Below are positions 8,996 through 17,745 of a stretch of DNA of 64,000 bases, piece by piece; position 1 is the stretch's first letter, and every line of letters starts with the position of its first letter. The notes beneath the pieces were generated by a model that searched no databases, had not been told where the DNA came from, and saw only the letters and a list, made by a program, of their open reading frames with translations. A program made the position numbers and the translations under genes. The stretch is from Paraburkholderia sp. D15 (lineage in GTDB: Bacteria > Pseudomonadota > Gammaproteobacteria > Burkholderiales > Burkholderiaceae). Location of the stretch: NCBI RefSeq assembly GCF_029910215.1, contig NZ_CP110395.1, positions 2,170,001 to 2,234,000 of the forward strand, in the 5' to 3' direction.

Positions 8996-9430
8996 TTGGA
9001 CAAATGGAACCATGCGAAGAGTAAGGCGGCAGTCTGGTGGACACAAACGCCAGCATCGATAAAAGCCGCGATTTTTCTTGTTTCAGCGGTATGGGGTGCT
9101 TATGCGATGTTTTTAGCGAGCCTTCAGAAAACAATTCCGTCTCCGACCTGGAGACAACCCATCATCACAAGCATCCTCATAGAAGCGGTCCTGCTGGCAC
9201 AACTCGGTTTCGGCCTATACATCATGGCACTCATCGGGCAAAAACGTGCCCTCGGCCGTCTTGCGATACTCGTAGCGTTCGGTGGTCTATCTGTCCTTCG
9301 CTTCATGCACTCAGTCAAACTGCATGCCGATACGGGCACGGCAGTCTTCCTGATGCTTGGCGCTGCCTCTGCGCTTCTCTTTACACGTGAAAGCAGGGTT
9401 TGGTTTCGCTCTCGCCGGACGAGGCGGTGA
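8996..9430 (+). CDS. Small integral membrane protein
   Basis: 144 residues from a TTG start at 8996, chosen because a GGGGG ribosome-type site lies five bases upstream and the preceding in-frame residues look non-coding. There are four hydrophobic segments: IKAAIFLVSAVWGAYAMF, IITSILIEAVLLAQLGFGLY, LAILVAFGGLSVL and TAVFLMLGAASALLF, with a basic C terminus (RVWFRSRRTRR). I recognise no family. It stands alone between a lipoprotein and a barstar-like gene. Confidence 0.6.
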   Translation: MDKWNHAKSKAAVWWTQTPASIKAAIFLVSAVWGAYAMFLASLQKTIPSPTWRQPIITSILIEAVLLAQLGFGLYIMALIGQKRALGRLAILVAFGGLSVLRFMHSVKLHADTGTAVFLMLGAASALLFTRESRVWFRSRRTRR

Positions 9431-9563
9431 CCGGACGGGTGTCGGGCCAAGATCGACTATGAAGAGATGTCAGACGGATCGACACACGCCGTCGACAATC
9501 GAACTGAGCAAGTCAGTGCGAGAGGAGGCGGATGGTGAGCGGCTTCTACCAAGCGAATGCCGA

Positions 9564-9890
9564 CTATGCGACGTACTCGACACATGGTGCGAGGTTTGGA
9601 TACTTTTGCGCGATGTTTTCTAGACAGCCTGACATCAATTCCGCGTCGAAGGGAAATCGGCTCTCGAAGTCCGACCAGTTCTTCAACCGGAGAACAAGCG
9701 GCATTTCCACAAGCGCGGTGATAGCGTCCCAGAACGCGTTCCAGTTCCTTCCGTACCAGTCGGGAAAATTCAACTGCGTCATCAATCTTTCGTGCAGTTG
9801 CTTCATAGATGTGATGTCACCAAGTTCTATTTCTACGAGAGCGTCACGTTCCATCACTTTGTCGACAAGCAAAGTGGCAAGTATAGGCAC
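9564..9890 (-). CDS. Barstar-family protein (RNase inhibitor)
   Basis: About 96-108 residues depending on the start (GTG at 9890 or ATG at 9854; neither has a strong ribosome site). The barstar signature is clear: LNFPDWYGRNWNAFWDAIT near the middle, followed by a strand LVLRLKNW. Family members bind and block barnase-type ribonucleases and often serve as immunity proteins for secreted toxins. No barnase-like toxin is encoded next to it, so it is an orphan immunity gene or a housekeeping homologue. It reads against its neighbours. Confidence 0.8.
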   Translation of the reverse strand: MPILATLLVDKVMERDALVEIELGDITSMKQLHERLMTQLNFPDWYGRNWNAFWDAITALVEMPLVLRLKNWSDFESRFPFDAELMSGCLENIAQKYPNLAPCVEYVA

Positions 9891-10063
9891 ATTGCGCTAT
9901 GCATTAGCAACGATTGGCAGGGCTTCGCGGTTGGAGAGACCACGCTATTCACTGTTCGACGGTTATCGAATCAATACGGATAGTTGACTTGCCGTAACTG
10001 CATGCTGCCCGCCGCAACCCTGCAAAATTCAAATTCTCGACTGACCAACAAAAGGTTCACCCC

Positions 10064-11236
10064 ATGCGACACCACGCCGCCTGCATCGCCATGCTGCTAT
10101 GCGCCTCCCACGCTTTCGGCGCGTCATTCGATTGCGCGAAAGCCGCGTCCAACGTCGAGAAGACGATCTGTGCCGACAAGTCGCTCAACGCACTCGACGA
10201 ACAACTCGGCCAGCAATATCAGGAGACACTAACCAACCTGACCGCGGACGAAGCAACGAACACACGCACTGCTCAACGCAACTGGCTGACCGAACGCAAT
10301 ACATGTGAATCCCAGGCAGCCAACGAACGCGATTGCCTGAAAAGCAGCATGTCGGGTCGCCTGAAAGCGCTGCAGACACTCAGCGACAACGGCGCTAAAG
10401 CACTGGATAGCGCGATTGCCGACATCCCTTCAAAACCCGCCGATGCCGCTACGCGTCTACGTGCATATCGCGGCGGTCTCGCATCCGCGTGGCTCGTCTA
10501 TCTGCATCAATTCGAGCCCACGGCGGCAGTCACCGGCTCGGAAGCACAGGCGCGCCACAAAATCGCCGTCAACGCGCTGTCGGACGACACGTTCGCGCAA
10601 TCGGTGCTTCAGGACGTCGAGAACGACCCGAAGTTAAGCCGTGACCAGAAGGTATTGACGCTGCTGCGAATGCAGATCGAACGCGCGGACTATGGCGGCG
10701 CACGTCCTTATGTGCATTGCTTCGTGTTCGCGCGCCAGGGCGATGCGGCTTACGACGCGATGGGCGGGCTATACGGATCGAGTCGCGACGGCAGCGCGCC
10801 GGTCTGCCAACCGGCCGGGAATCTTTTCGAACAACCGGCGTGGAAGCGTCTGAACGACGCGTTCCAGCCGCTGATGGAAGCGATCGGCAGCCAGGGCGGC
10901 ACGATCCGTTTCGCGTCGTATGCGAGCTTCTCCGTGCTGGAGCTGCGCGCCACGCTGTCGCCGCGAGACTTTCTGAAACCCGCCATGCGCAAGAACGCGC
11001 AAGATTCCACCGGCGATCTTCGCGCCTGGCGCGATAGCAAGGACTGGCCGGATGCCCAGCGTCAGGCCGCGCTTAAAGTACTGCCCGACGTGCAGACGAC
11101 GACGGCGAAGTGGCTGCGCGAGCAGCGCGGTCTATCGGAGCAGGACGCGCAACAGGCGGCGAGGGCGATCGTTTTCAGTTGGATCAATGAACGGATGGCG
11201 CTCGCGAACGATTCGCTCGAGGCGGCGAGCAATTGA
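10064..11236 (+). CDS. Exported protein with N-terminal LprI/DUF1311 domain
   Basis: 390 residues with a signal peptide (MRHHAACIAMLLCASHAFGA). The mature start is the Cys-rich LprI-type domain: FDCAKAASNVEKTICADKSLNALDEQL, then RNWLTERNTC and an ERDCLK segment (residues ~20-105), a family that includes a mycobacterial lysozyme inhibitor. The C-terminal ~280 residues are helical and not recognised; they contain a YVHCFVFARQ segment and repeated Gln/Ala-rich helices. It probably acts in the periplasm, but inhibitor activity is an inference from the domain name only. Confidence 0.75.
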   Translation: MRHHAACIAMLLCASHAFGASFDCAKAASNVEKTICADKSLNALDEQLGQQYQETLTNLTADEATNTRTAQRNWLTERNTCESQAANERDCLKSSMSGRLKALQTLSDNGAKALDSAIADIPSKPADAATRLRAYRGGLASAWLVYLHQFEPTAAVTGSEAQARHKIAVNALSDDTFAQSVLQDVENDPKLSRDQKVLTLLRMQIERADYGGARPYVHCFVFARQGDAAYDAMGGLYGSSRDGSAPVCQPAGNLFEQPAWKRLNDAFQPLMEAIGSQGGTIRFASYASFSVLELRATLSPRDFLKPAMRKNAQDSTGDLRAWRDSKDWPDAQRQAALKVLPDVQTTTAKWLREQRGLSEQDAQQAARAIVFSWINERMALANDSLEAASN

Positions 11237-11249
11237 CCTGCACTGCGTG

Positions 11250-11297
11250 ACGCATCACCCAACGCATCACCCAACGCCTCACCCAACGCATCACCGG
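11250..11297 (+). repeat. Four 12-base tandem repeats
   Basis: Four head-to-tail copies of ACGCATCACCCA, the third with one change (ACGCCTCACCCA) and the fourth with a changed end (ACGCATCACCGG). They begin 14 bases after the stop of the LprI-domain gene. They look like a small variable-number repeat; no function is evident. Confidence 0.85.
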
Positions 11298-11311
11298 CCA
11301 GCAACGCAGGA

Positions 11312-11536
11312 TCATTGATCCTGCTGCATGATATTCGCGGGCGGGTCCGGCATGAAATGGATTGCCGTCATGCCCGCGAGCACCAGCGCGCACAGAAAAG
11401 CCAGGAGATAGCAGATCCGCTCCGTGATGGTCATCCGGCGTTTCTTGCGGCTGGGCGCGTTGACATTCCTGCTGAACGAGCGCAACCCCTGTTCTTCGAA
11501 CGCTTCCTGCTGCAATTGCTTTCTAAGGTCCTTCAC
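11312..11536 (-). CDS. Small single-pass membrane protein
   Basis: 74 residues: a charged N terminus (MKDLRKQLQQEAFEEQG), a basic segment (SRKKRRMTITERI), one hydrophobic helix (CYLLAFLCALVLAGMTAIHF) and a short tail. The composition is natural and the orientation inside-positive. It reads opposite to both neighbours. I do not recognise a family and the gene call rests only on composition. Confidence 0.45.
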   Translation of the reverse strand: MKDLRKQLQQEAFEEQGLRSFSRNVNAPSRKKRRMTITERICYLLAFLCALVLAGMTAIHFMPDPPANIMQQDQ

Positions 11537-12055
11537 CCGTTGGCCTTTCGTTCTTATCGTGGTTTTTATCGCGCGTCGTTTTTTATCGACGCTTTTACCT
11601 GCGCTTCCCAGTAACCTTCTTCAACGGCGTGTTTTACCGTGCCATTAGCCCGATGTAAAGTTGCTTCGACTCGCGCCGGCGAGTTGCATACCTGAACTCA
11701 ACCTATCCCGCAAGCCTTTCCCGCAATCTGGCGCACCCGAACGTCGCGCAACCCCCGCTTATCGCCGGAATTCGCCGATCCCATTTGACCGGCGCGCGGG
11801 GTCGTGGTGGAATCCGTCCCTTCGCCAGCAACGCAGTATTCAAGGTCCTTCGGAGCGTCAGCGTTAAACGGCGCGCAAGGCAGCCGCCATTGTGCGCGGT
11901 CGCGCGCCGCACCGATCGACCGACATCGACAAGGTTCCGCCGCAACGTCACGTCTCCCGTTAGCGTCGCGTAAGGTTCGCTCAAGGCGCGTCAGGCGTCC
12001 GGGCGGTTCAAGCCGTTAAACAGCGCGGCCAGACGGCGGAACCGATAACAACACT
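11537..12055. other. Upstream region of the TonB receptor gene
   Basis: About 520 bases with no credible gene. I looked for a TPP (thi-box), cobalamin or Fur element because the downstream operon imports a nutrient; none of their conserved cores is present. The stretch is GC-rich with several possible short stems and presumably contains the receptor promoter. Confidence 0.5.
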
Positions 12056-14332
12056 ATGACAAGCACACGATCCACCCGTCCCACGGGCCGCGCCGGTTTG
12101 CCCGCGACGTTCCCTTTGAAGCGCTCCACGCTCGGCGTGGCGATGGCCACCACGTTGTTGACCAGCCAGCCTGCGTGGTCGCAAGCCGCCCATGGCGCGG
12201 CAACCGCTACCGCTGCAACCGCCGACCAGACGTCCGACGCAAGCGCCAGCACCCAACTCCCGACCGTCACCGTCGACGGCGCGCGCAGCACGACCTTCCG
12301 CACGTCCACCGCATCGGTCACGGGCATCGACGACGCGCCGTTGCGCGACACGCCCGCCTCGGTCAGTGTCGTGAACCGCGCGATGCTCGACGACCAGCAG
12401 GCCCGGCTCCTGAGCGACGTGGTGCGCAACGATGCATCCGTGGGCAACGCTTACGCGCCGGTCGGCTACTACCAGGGCTTCGAGATTCGCGGCTTTCCGA
12501 TCGATCTCGCCAGCGCGATCCGCATCGACGGCCTGACCATCTCCGGCGAGCAGAACGTCGCGCTGGAAAACAAGGAACAGGTCGAGATCCTGAAAGGCCT
12601 TGCCGGCATCGACGCCGGCGTGATCGCCCCGGGCGGCGTCATCAACTTCGTCACCAAGCGGCCGATCGACGTCGCGAGCGTCACGACCAGCGTCGATAGC
12701 CGCGGCTCGACCTCGGCAGCGGTGGACCTCGGCCACCGCTTCGGTGTCGACGACCAGTTCGGCATTCGCATCAACGCCGCGAAGGAGAATATCCACTCGT
12801 ACGTGGACGGCGCGAACGGCCGGCGCACCTTCGGTTCGATCGCGGCGGACTGGAACATCAACCCGCGCGCGTCGCTGCAATTCGACGCGGAATTTCAGCA
12901 GTTGATTCAACGCTCGGTGTCCGGATACCAGTTGCTGGGCGGCACGGTGGTGCCGCCGGCCGCATCGGCATCGACGCTGCTCGGCGGACAAAGCTGGACC
13001 AAGCCGCTCACCACCGACGCGCTCAACCTGAACGCGCGTTTCGATTACCAGTTCAACGACGCGTGGCAGGGCTATATCGCAGCCGGCCGCAGCCACACGA
13101 TGATCGACGACAACGTCGCCTTCGCGTACGGCTGCTATTACGTGTCGAGTTGCGGCGCGGGCGGCACGTCGCCGTATTTTTTTAGCTCGACCGGCGACTA
13201 CGACGTCTACGATTTCCGCAGCCCCGGCGAATACCGCCGCAACGACGAACTGAAAGCGGTGCTCACCGGCAAGTTCTCGACCGGCGCGATCCGCCACGAA
13301 CTGACATTCGGCGCGAGCGTGCAGCGTCGCGTGGTCGATCTGTCCAACGCGGTGTACGACTACATCGGCTCGGAAAACATCGATGGCCCGGCGCAGGCGT
13401 TCCCGCCGTCGCCGAATTCGACCAGCGCGTCGTTCCCGCAACTGGACGCGCATCAGTACGCGGTCTTCGGCGTGGATCGCATCACGCTGAACGATCAGTG
13501 GCAGATTCTGGCGGGCGGCCGCGAGTTGATGCTCCGGCAGAAGAGCTGGACCAGCATGGGCGGTCCGGAAACCGGAACCGACAAAACCGTATTTCTCCCG
13601 CAGGCGGCACTCGTCTACAAACCGGTTCAGCCGTTGTCGTTGTACGTGTCGTACAGCAAGGCGCTGTCGCTCGGCGACCAGGCGCCGGTGCGGGCCAGCA
13701 ATGCGTACGCGTTCCTGCCGCCGATCGAGTCGCACCAGGTCGAGGCGGGCGCGAAGTACGACTGGCAGAATCGGCTGAGTCTCACGGCCTCGGTGTTTTC
13801 CATCGACAAACCGTTCGAGTTCGCGCAGCCCGATTCGTCGGATGCGGGTTACACGTTCGTGCAGCACGGCACCGAGCGGCATCAGGGCATCGAGCTCGGC
13901 GCGTCCGGTCGCGCGACCGAGCGTCTGACGCTGAGCGCAAGTCTCGCCGCGATTCGCGCGCGGGCTTACGACTCCGGTTCGCCTGCGTACGAAGGGCACC
14001 AGGTGATCAACGTGCCGCGTCTGAGCGCGACGATGTACGCGGACTACGCGATGCCGGGCGTCGCCGGGCTGCATCTGCTGGGCGGCGTGAATTACGTGGG
14101 CAGCAAGAACGCGAACGAGGAGGGCAGCGCGAGCGTGCCCGCGTATTTCGTGTTCAACCTCGGCGCGAGCTATACGACGAAACTCGGCGGCCATAAAACC
14201 GTCGTACGTCTGGCCGTGGATAACCTGTTCAACAAGTACTACTGGCAGGACGCCGGCGAGCAGCAGGGCGACGCGTATCTGTTCCTCGGCGCGCCACGCA
14301 CCGCGCGTCTGTCGCTGACTTACGACTTCTAG
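12056..14332 (+). CDS. TonB-dependent outer-membrane receptor (siderophore-receptor subfamily)
   Basis: 758 residues. A signal-type segment (residues ~25-43, ending AWSQA) is followed by a TonB-box-like LPTVTVDG, a plug domain (residues ~75-200 with RDTPASVSVVNRAMLDDQ, FEIRGFPID and GVINFVTKRP) and a 22-strand barrel that ends in the typical ARLSLTYDF aromatic terminus. It would import a scarce ligand using TonB energy. The subfamily is usually annotated for siderophores, but the two genes that follow on the same strand are a PnuC-family transporter and an APH-fold kinase. This argues for a vitamin-like ligand instead. The gap to the next gene is 10 bases, so it heads an operon. Confidence 0.88.
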   Translation: MTSTRSTRPTGRAGLPATFPLKRSTLGVAMATTLLTSQPAWSQAAHGAATATAATADQTSDASASTQLPTVTVDGARSTTFRTSTASVTGIDDAPLRDTPASVSVVNRAMLDDQQARLLSDVVRNDASVGNAYAPVGYYQGFEIRGFPIDLASAIRIDGLTISGEQNVALENKEQVEILKGLAGIDAGVIAPGGVINFVTKRPIDVASVTTSVDSRGSTSAAVDLGHRFGVDDQFGIRINAAKENIHSYVDGANGRRTFGSIAADWNINPRASLQFDAEFQQLIQRSVSGYQLLGGTVVPPAASASTLLGGQSWTKPLTTDALNLNARFDYQFNDAWQGYIAAGRSHTMIDDNVAFAYGCYYVSSCGAGGTSPYFFSSTGDYDVYDFRSPGEYRRNDELKAVLTGKFSTGAIRHELTFGASVQRRVVDLSNAVYDYIGSENIDGPAQAFPPSPNSTSASFPQLDAHQYAVFGVDRITLNDQWQILAGGRELMLRQKSWTSMGGPETGTDKTVFLPQAALVYKPVQPLSLYVSYSKALSLGDQAPVRASNAYAFLPPIESHQVEAGAKYDWQNRLSLTASVFSIDKPFEFAQPDSSDAGYTFVQHGTERHQGIELGASGRATERLTLSASLAAIRARAYDSGSPAYEGHQVINVPRLSATMYADYAMPGVAGLHLLGGVNYVGSKNANEEGSASVPAYFVFNLGASYTTKLGGHKTVVRLAVDNLFNKYYWQDAGEQQGDAYLFLGAPRTARLSLTYDF

Positions 14333-14342
14333 AGGTTGCTTC

Positions 14343-15062
14343 ATGTCCGCACTCGAAATCACCGGCGTGATCGTCAGCGCACTCGCGATCTGGCTGACGG
14401 CACGACGTTACATGTCGTGCTGGCCGGTGGGCCTCGCGTCGGTCGCGTTGTACGGCTGGATTTTCTACGACGCGAAACTGTATTCCGACATGCTGCTGCA
14501 AGGCGCGTTCGCGCTGTTGCAGGTGTATGGCTGGTGGCGCTGGATCGCGCAACGCAGTCAGGCGGACGGAAAGGCGCGGCGGGTTGATGCGCAGCGGCCG
14601 GGCAGCGAGCATGGCGGTCAGGCACACCCTGCCGAGGACGAAGGCGCCTTCGCCAGCGTGAGCGTGAGTGCGACCGATACCGACACCGGCGCCGTGAAAG
14701 TGCGCGTGGTACCGTTACGCGCATTGCTGCCGGGTTTCGCGTTCGCACTGGTATGCAGCGCCGCGCTCGGCTCGCTGATGGCGCATTTCACCGACGCCGC
14801 GTTGCCCTACGTCGATGCCACGCTGACTTCGTTCAGCCTCGTCGCGCAGTACTGGACCGCACGTCGTTATATCGCGTCGTGGTGGGTCTGGTCGGTGGTC
14901 AACGTGGTGTATGTGGGCATGTTTCTGTTCAAGGGTCTTTACCCGACGGCTGGTTTGTACGCGTTGTTCATCGGCCTCGCGGTGATCGGCTGGCGCGACT
15001 GGAGCCGCGCGATCGGCCGCGACGACGCGCAAGCCGCGCGCGGCGAAGCGGCGGCGCTGTGA
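14343..15062 (+). CDS. PnuC-family vitamin transporter
   Basis: 239 residues. Two copies of the PnuC half-repeat are visible, each with LTARRYMSCWPVG / WTARRYIASWWVW-type motifs followed by hydrophobic helices; the C terminus carries the family hallmark FKGLYPTAGLYALF ... GWRDW. A ~60-residue hydrophilic, low-complexity loop (residues ~78-122, His/Asp/Thr-rich) sits between the halves and is longer than usual. The family moves nicotinamide riboside (PnuC), thiamine (PnuT) or riboflavin (PnuX) by facilitated diffusion with metabolic trapping. The neighbouring kinase would provide the trap. Substrate is not decided by the sequence. Confidence 0.85.
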   Translation: MSALEITGVIVSALAIWLTARRYMSCWPVGLASVALYGWIFYDAKLYSDMLLQGAFALLQVYGWWRWIAQRSQADGKARRVDAQRPGSEHGGQAHPAEDEGAFASVSVSATDTDTGAVKVRVVPLRALLPGFAFALVCSAALGSLMAHFTDAALPYVDATLTSFSLVAQYWTARRYIASWWVWSVVNVVYVGMFLFKGLYPTAGLYALFIGLAVIGWRDWSRAIGRDDAQAARGEAAAL

Positions 15063-15105
15063 TGAACGGGTGGTTACGCGCCGCTTTCTTTCGCGGATTG
15101 TTTCG

Positions 15106-16416
15106 ATGAACACGGAAAAACGCACGACGTCGATCGACGGACAAGGCATTGACGAAGCGTCCGCTGTGGCGCGTGAGCCGGTCGCGCCGAAACAGTTCGG
15201 CGTCGGCGGCGTGGAAGAAGAACGCGACTGGCCGCTGATGACGCACGAGGAAGTCGGCGCGGTGCTCGCCGGGTTCCGTCATCGTGGACGTGCCGACTAT
15301 CCAGCTCGCCGCGATCCGCCAGACCACGGCGCTGAAAACGGCACGCCGCTGGGCCCCATTGCATCGCTTTGCTGGCATAGTCCGCGGCAGTTCGCATCGG
15401 GCGCGCTCGTCGATACCGCGAACGGCGACACGCTGTTCGTCAAACGTCATCACGTATCGATTCGCGACGTCGAAGGTCTGCACGAAGAGCATCGCTTCAT
15501 CGCGCATCTGCAGTCGCGCGGCGTGCCGGTCACGGACGTGCTGTGCACGCTCACCGGCGCCACCGCATTGCGCGTCGACGACTGGACCTACGAAGTGCAT
15601 GCCCTCGCGGCCGGCGTCGATCTGTATCGCGACTCGCATTCGTGGAGTCCGTTCTCGCACGCTTCGCACGCGTATGCGGCGGGCCGCGCGTTGGCGCGGT
15701 TGCATCGCGCGTCGGCGGATTACATGGCGCCTGAACGCACCATCCGGCCATTGATGCAGAGTTTTCGCGTCATCGGCGCCGCGCGCCTGGACGACGCGCT
15801 CGATGCGTGGATCGGCGCGCAACCGTTGCTCGCGCAAGCGCTGGCCACCCGCCCGTGGCGCGCCGATATCGCCGCCTGCATCGCGCCGTTTCACGCGGCG
15901 CTGGCGCCGTTGCTGCCCGCGCTCGAACCGTTGTGGACGCACGGCGACTGGCACGCGTCGAACCTGCTATGGAGCGCCGACGCGCCGGATGCGCAGGTGC
16001 GCACAGTGCTCGACTTCGGCCTGTCGGATCGCACCTGCGCGGTGTACGACCTCGCGTTGGCAATCGAGCGCAATACGATCGAGTGGCTGTCGTTCGGTGA
16101 AGGCGGCACGCATCCCGTGTACACCGATCAGATCGATGCACTGCTCAACGGCTACGAATCGCTGAGTCCGCTGAGCGATGTTGCGTATGCCGCGCTGTGC
16201 GCGTTGCTGCCGATCGTCCATACCGAGTTCGCGCTGTCCGAGCTCGCGTACTTCGATGGCATTCTGCACGCACCCGCTGACGGCGAAGTCGCCTACACGA
16301 CCTATCTGCTCGATCACGCGCGCTGGTTCGCGGCCGGGCAGGGGCGGACCTTGCTCGCGTGGATGCGTACGCGGCGCCGTGTCGATCCGCATACGGCTGG
16401 GTCAGCCGAGGTTTGA
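15106..16416 (+). CDS. APH-fold small-molecule kinase
   Basis: 436 residues from the ATG at 15106. The C-terminal two thirds are an aminoglycoside-phosphotransferase/choline-kinase fold: nucleotide-binding strands around GALVDTANGDTLFVKRHH, catalytic loop WTHGDWHASNLLW (Asp acting as base, Asn binding Mg) and the metal Asp in VLDFGLSD. The first ~90 residues are charged and not part of the fold. The family includes thiamine, choline and antibiotic kinases. Its place directly after a receptor and a PnuC-type transporter suggests it phosphorylates the imported vitamin to trap it. Antibiotic resistance is less likely in this context. Confidence 0.82.
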   Translation: MNTEKRTTSIDGQGIDEASAVAREPVAPKQFGVGGVEEERDWPLMTHEEVGAVLAGFRHRGRADYPARRDPPDHGAENGTPLGPIASLCWHSPRQFASGALVDTANGDTLFVKRHHVSIRDVEGLHEEHRFIAHLQSRGVPVTDVLCTLTGATALRVDDWTYEVHALAAGVDLYRDSHSWSPFSHASHAYAAGRALARLHRASADYMAPERTIRPLMQSFRVIGAARLDDALDAWIGAQPLLAQALATRPWRADIAACIAPFHAALAPLLPALEPLWTHGDWHASNLLWSADAPDAQVRTVLDFGLSDRTCAVYDLALAIERNTIEWLSFGEGGTHPVYTDQIDALLNGYESLSPLSDVAYAALCALLPIVHTEFALSELAYFDGILHAPADGEVAYTTYLLDHARWFAAGQGRTLLAWMRTRRRVDPHTAGSAEV

Positions 16417-16570
16417 CGCCGCGACGGGAATGCAAATCAGCAATGCCTGGTTCACGCTGACACGGGAAACGGGGTAACGTAGTCCTCTTTCGATCGCGCG
16501 TTTCCGTCTTGCCCGAACCGGACCCGCGATGATCCCGCGATGAACCTGCGACCACCGCGCCGAGGCCCCC

Positions 16571-17563
16571 ATGACTCTCCTGCACAGCGAAATCGATCTG
16601 GACGCCGACGGACGCCACGTCGGCTATCTGCGCTTGCCGCATTCGGTGCATCGCTCCGCGTACGGCTGGATTCCGGTTCCGATCGCCTCGATCCGCAACG
16701 GCGACGGCCCCGTCGTGCTGCTGATGGGCGGCAATCACGGCGACGAATACGAAGGTCAGGTACTGGTGTCCAGCCTGATCCGCGAGATCGACCCGCAATG
16801 GGTGCGCGGACAACTGATTTTCCTGCCGATGGCGAATTTCCCCGCCGCCGCGGCCGGCCTGCGGACCTCGCCGCTCGACGGCGGTAACCTGAACCGCAGT
16901 TTTCCTGGTGATCCACAAGGCACGCCGACCCAGGCGATTGCCGACTACATCGAAACCCGGCTCCTGACCCGCGCGCAGTATCTGATCGATCTGCATTCGG
17001 GCGGCAGTTCGCTGCTCTACGACGGCGCGAATCTGCTCGCGATCGAGCCACGCGATCCCGTCGAAGAGGAACGGCTCAAGGCGCTGCTCGCCGCGTTCGG
17101 CTTGCCGCGCGCGTTTCTGCATCGGGAGAATCCGCTGCATGCGGCGAGCGCGGCGCGCCGTCAAGGCGCGGTGTCGATCCTCGCGGAACTCGGCGGGGGC
17201 GGCACGGTGCAGCCAAAGCTGCTGCGCGACGCACGGCAAGGGCTGCTGCATCTGCTCGGTTTCATCGGCGTGCTCGACGGGCCGCTCGTCCCGCACGAGC
17301 CGCCTGCCGTCACGCGTTTTTTCAGCGTCACGGGCTCGCGCGACTACGTGTACGCGTACGAGCGCGGCGTGTACGAACCGCTCGTCGAACCTAGCGACTG
17401 GGTCGAAGCCGGGCAGCCCGCCGCGCGTATTCACTTCCCCGATACGCCGTTGCGTGAGCCGGTCGTCGCGCACTTTGCGGCGAGCGGCCAGGTGGTCTGC
17501 AAGCGGGTGCCGGCCGCCGTGGAGCGCGGCGACTGTCTGTTTCATCTCGCCGAACCGGTTTGA
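16571..17563 (+). CDS. M14-family deacylase (succinylglutamate desuccinylase/aspartoacylase family)
   Basis: 330 residues. Zinc-ligand motif GGNHGDEYEGQ (His and Glu, residues ~53-63), substrate-binding NLNRSFPG (~107-114), third zinc ligand DLHSGG (~139-144) and a catalytic Glu in ILAELGGGG. The C-terminal ~100 residues form the beta domain typical of the AstE/aspartoacylase and DoeB-like group. These enzymes hydrolyse N-acyl amino acids. It leads a run of same-strand genes (GNAT, two flavin monooxygenases, amino-acid ABC transporter) and is a good candidate for the final deacetylation step of that pathway. Confidence 0.85.
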   Translation: MTLLHSEIDLDADGRHVGYLRLPHSVHRSAYGWIPVPIASIRNGDGPVVLLMGGNHGDEYEGQVLVSSLIREIDPQWVRGQLIFLPMANFPAAAAGLRTSPLDGGNLNRSFPGDPQGTPTQAIADYIETRLLTRAQYLIDLHSGGSSLLYDGANLLAIEPRDPVEEERLKALLAAFGLPRAFLHRENPLHAASAARRQGAVSILAELGGGGTVQPKLLRDARQGLLHLLGFIGVLDGPLVPHEPPAVTRFFSVTGSRDYVYAYERGVYEPLVEPSDWVEAGQPAARIHFPDTPLREPVVAHFAASGQVVCKRVPAAVERGDCLFHLAEPV

Positions 17564-17633
17564 TGAAGCGGCGTGACAAGTCGCCTTACAAGGCGCATTA
17601 CGCGGCTATAGCGCCGATAACGCTGCTTGTTTA

Positions 17634-17665
17634 AATAACCTTTGATCGTGGAATAACCATTCATC
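17634..17665 (+). promoter_or_regulatory. 14-base imperfect direct repeat upstream of the GNAT gene
   Basis: AATAACCTTTGATC at 17634-17647 and AATAACCATTCATC at 17652-17665 match in 12 of 14 positions with an 18-base period. They sit 80-112 bases before the GNAT start in the only AT-richer part of this intergenic region. This looks like a tandem operator for a LysR-type activator such as a sulfur-starvation regulator, but no regulator gene is nearby and the protein is not identified. Confidence 0.5.
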
Positions 17666-17745
17666 AAATGTTTGGTTCGCGCCGCGCGACCGGGCTGATA
17701 TCTTCTTTAAAAGAGCCTACGGTACGCACGTTTCGCGCATTCGCC

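Noticed and set aside
11537..12055. TPP, cobalamin or Fur control element before the TonB receptor
   Set aside because: The conserved cores of these elements could not be found on either strand.
12008..14362. 784-residue antisense frame over the TonB receptor
   Set aside because: It is the Arg/Val-rich mirror of a GC-rich real gene; the receptor on the other strand has clear plug and barrel motifs.
15106..16416. Aminoglycoside resistance gene
   Set aside because: The APH fold is shared by many metabolic kinases and the operon context points to vitamin uptake.
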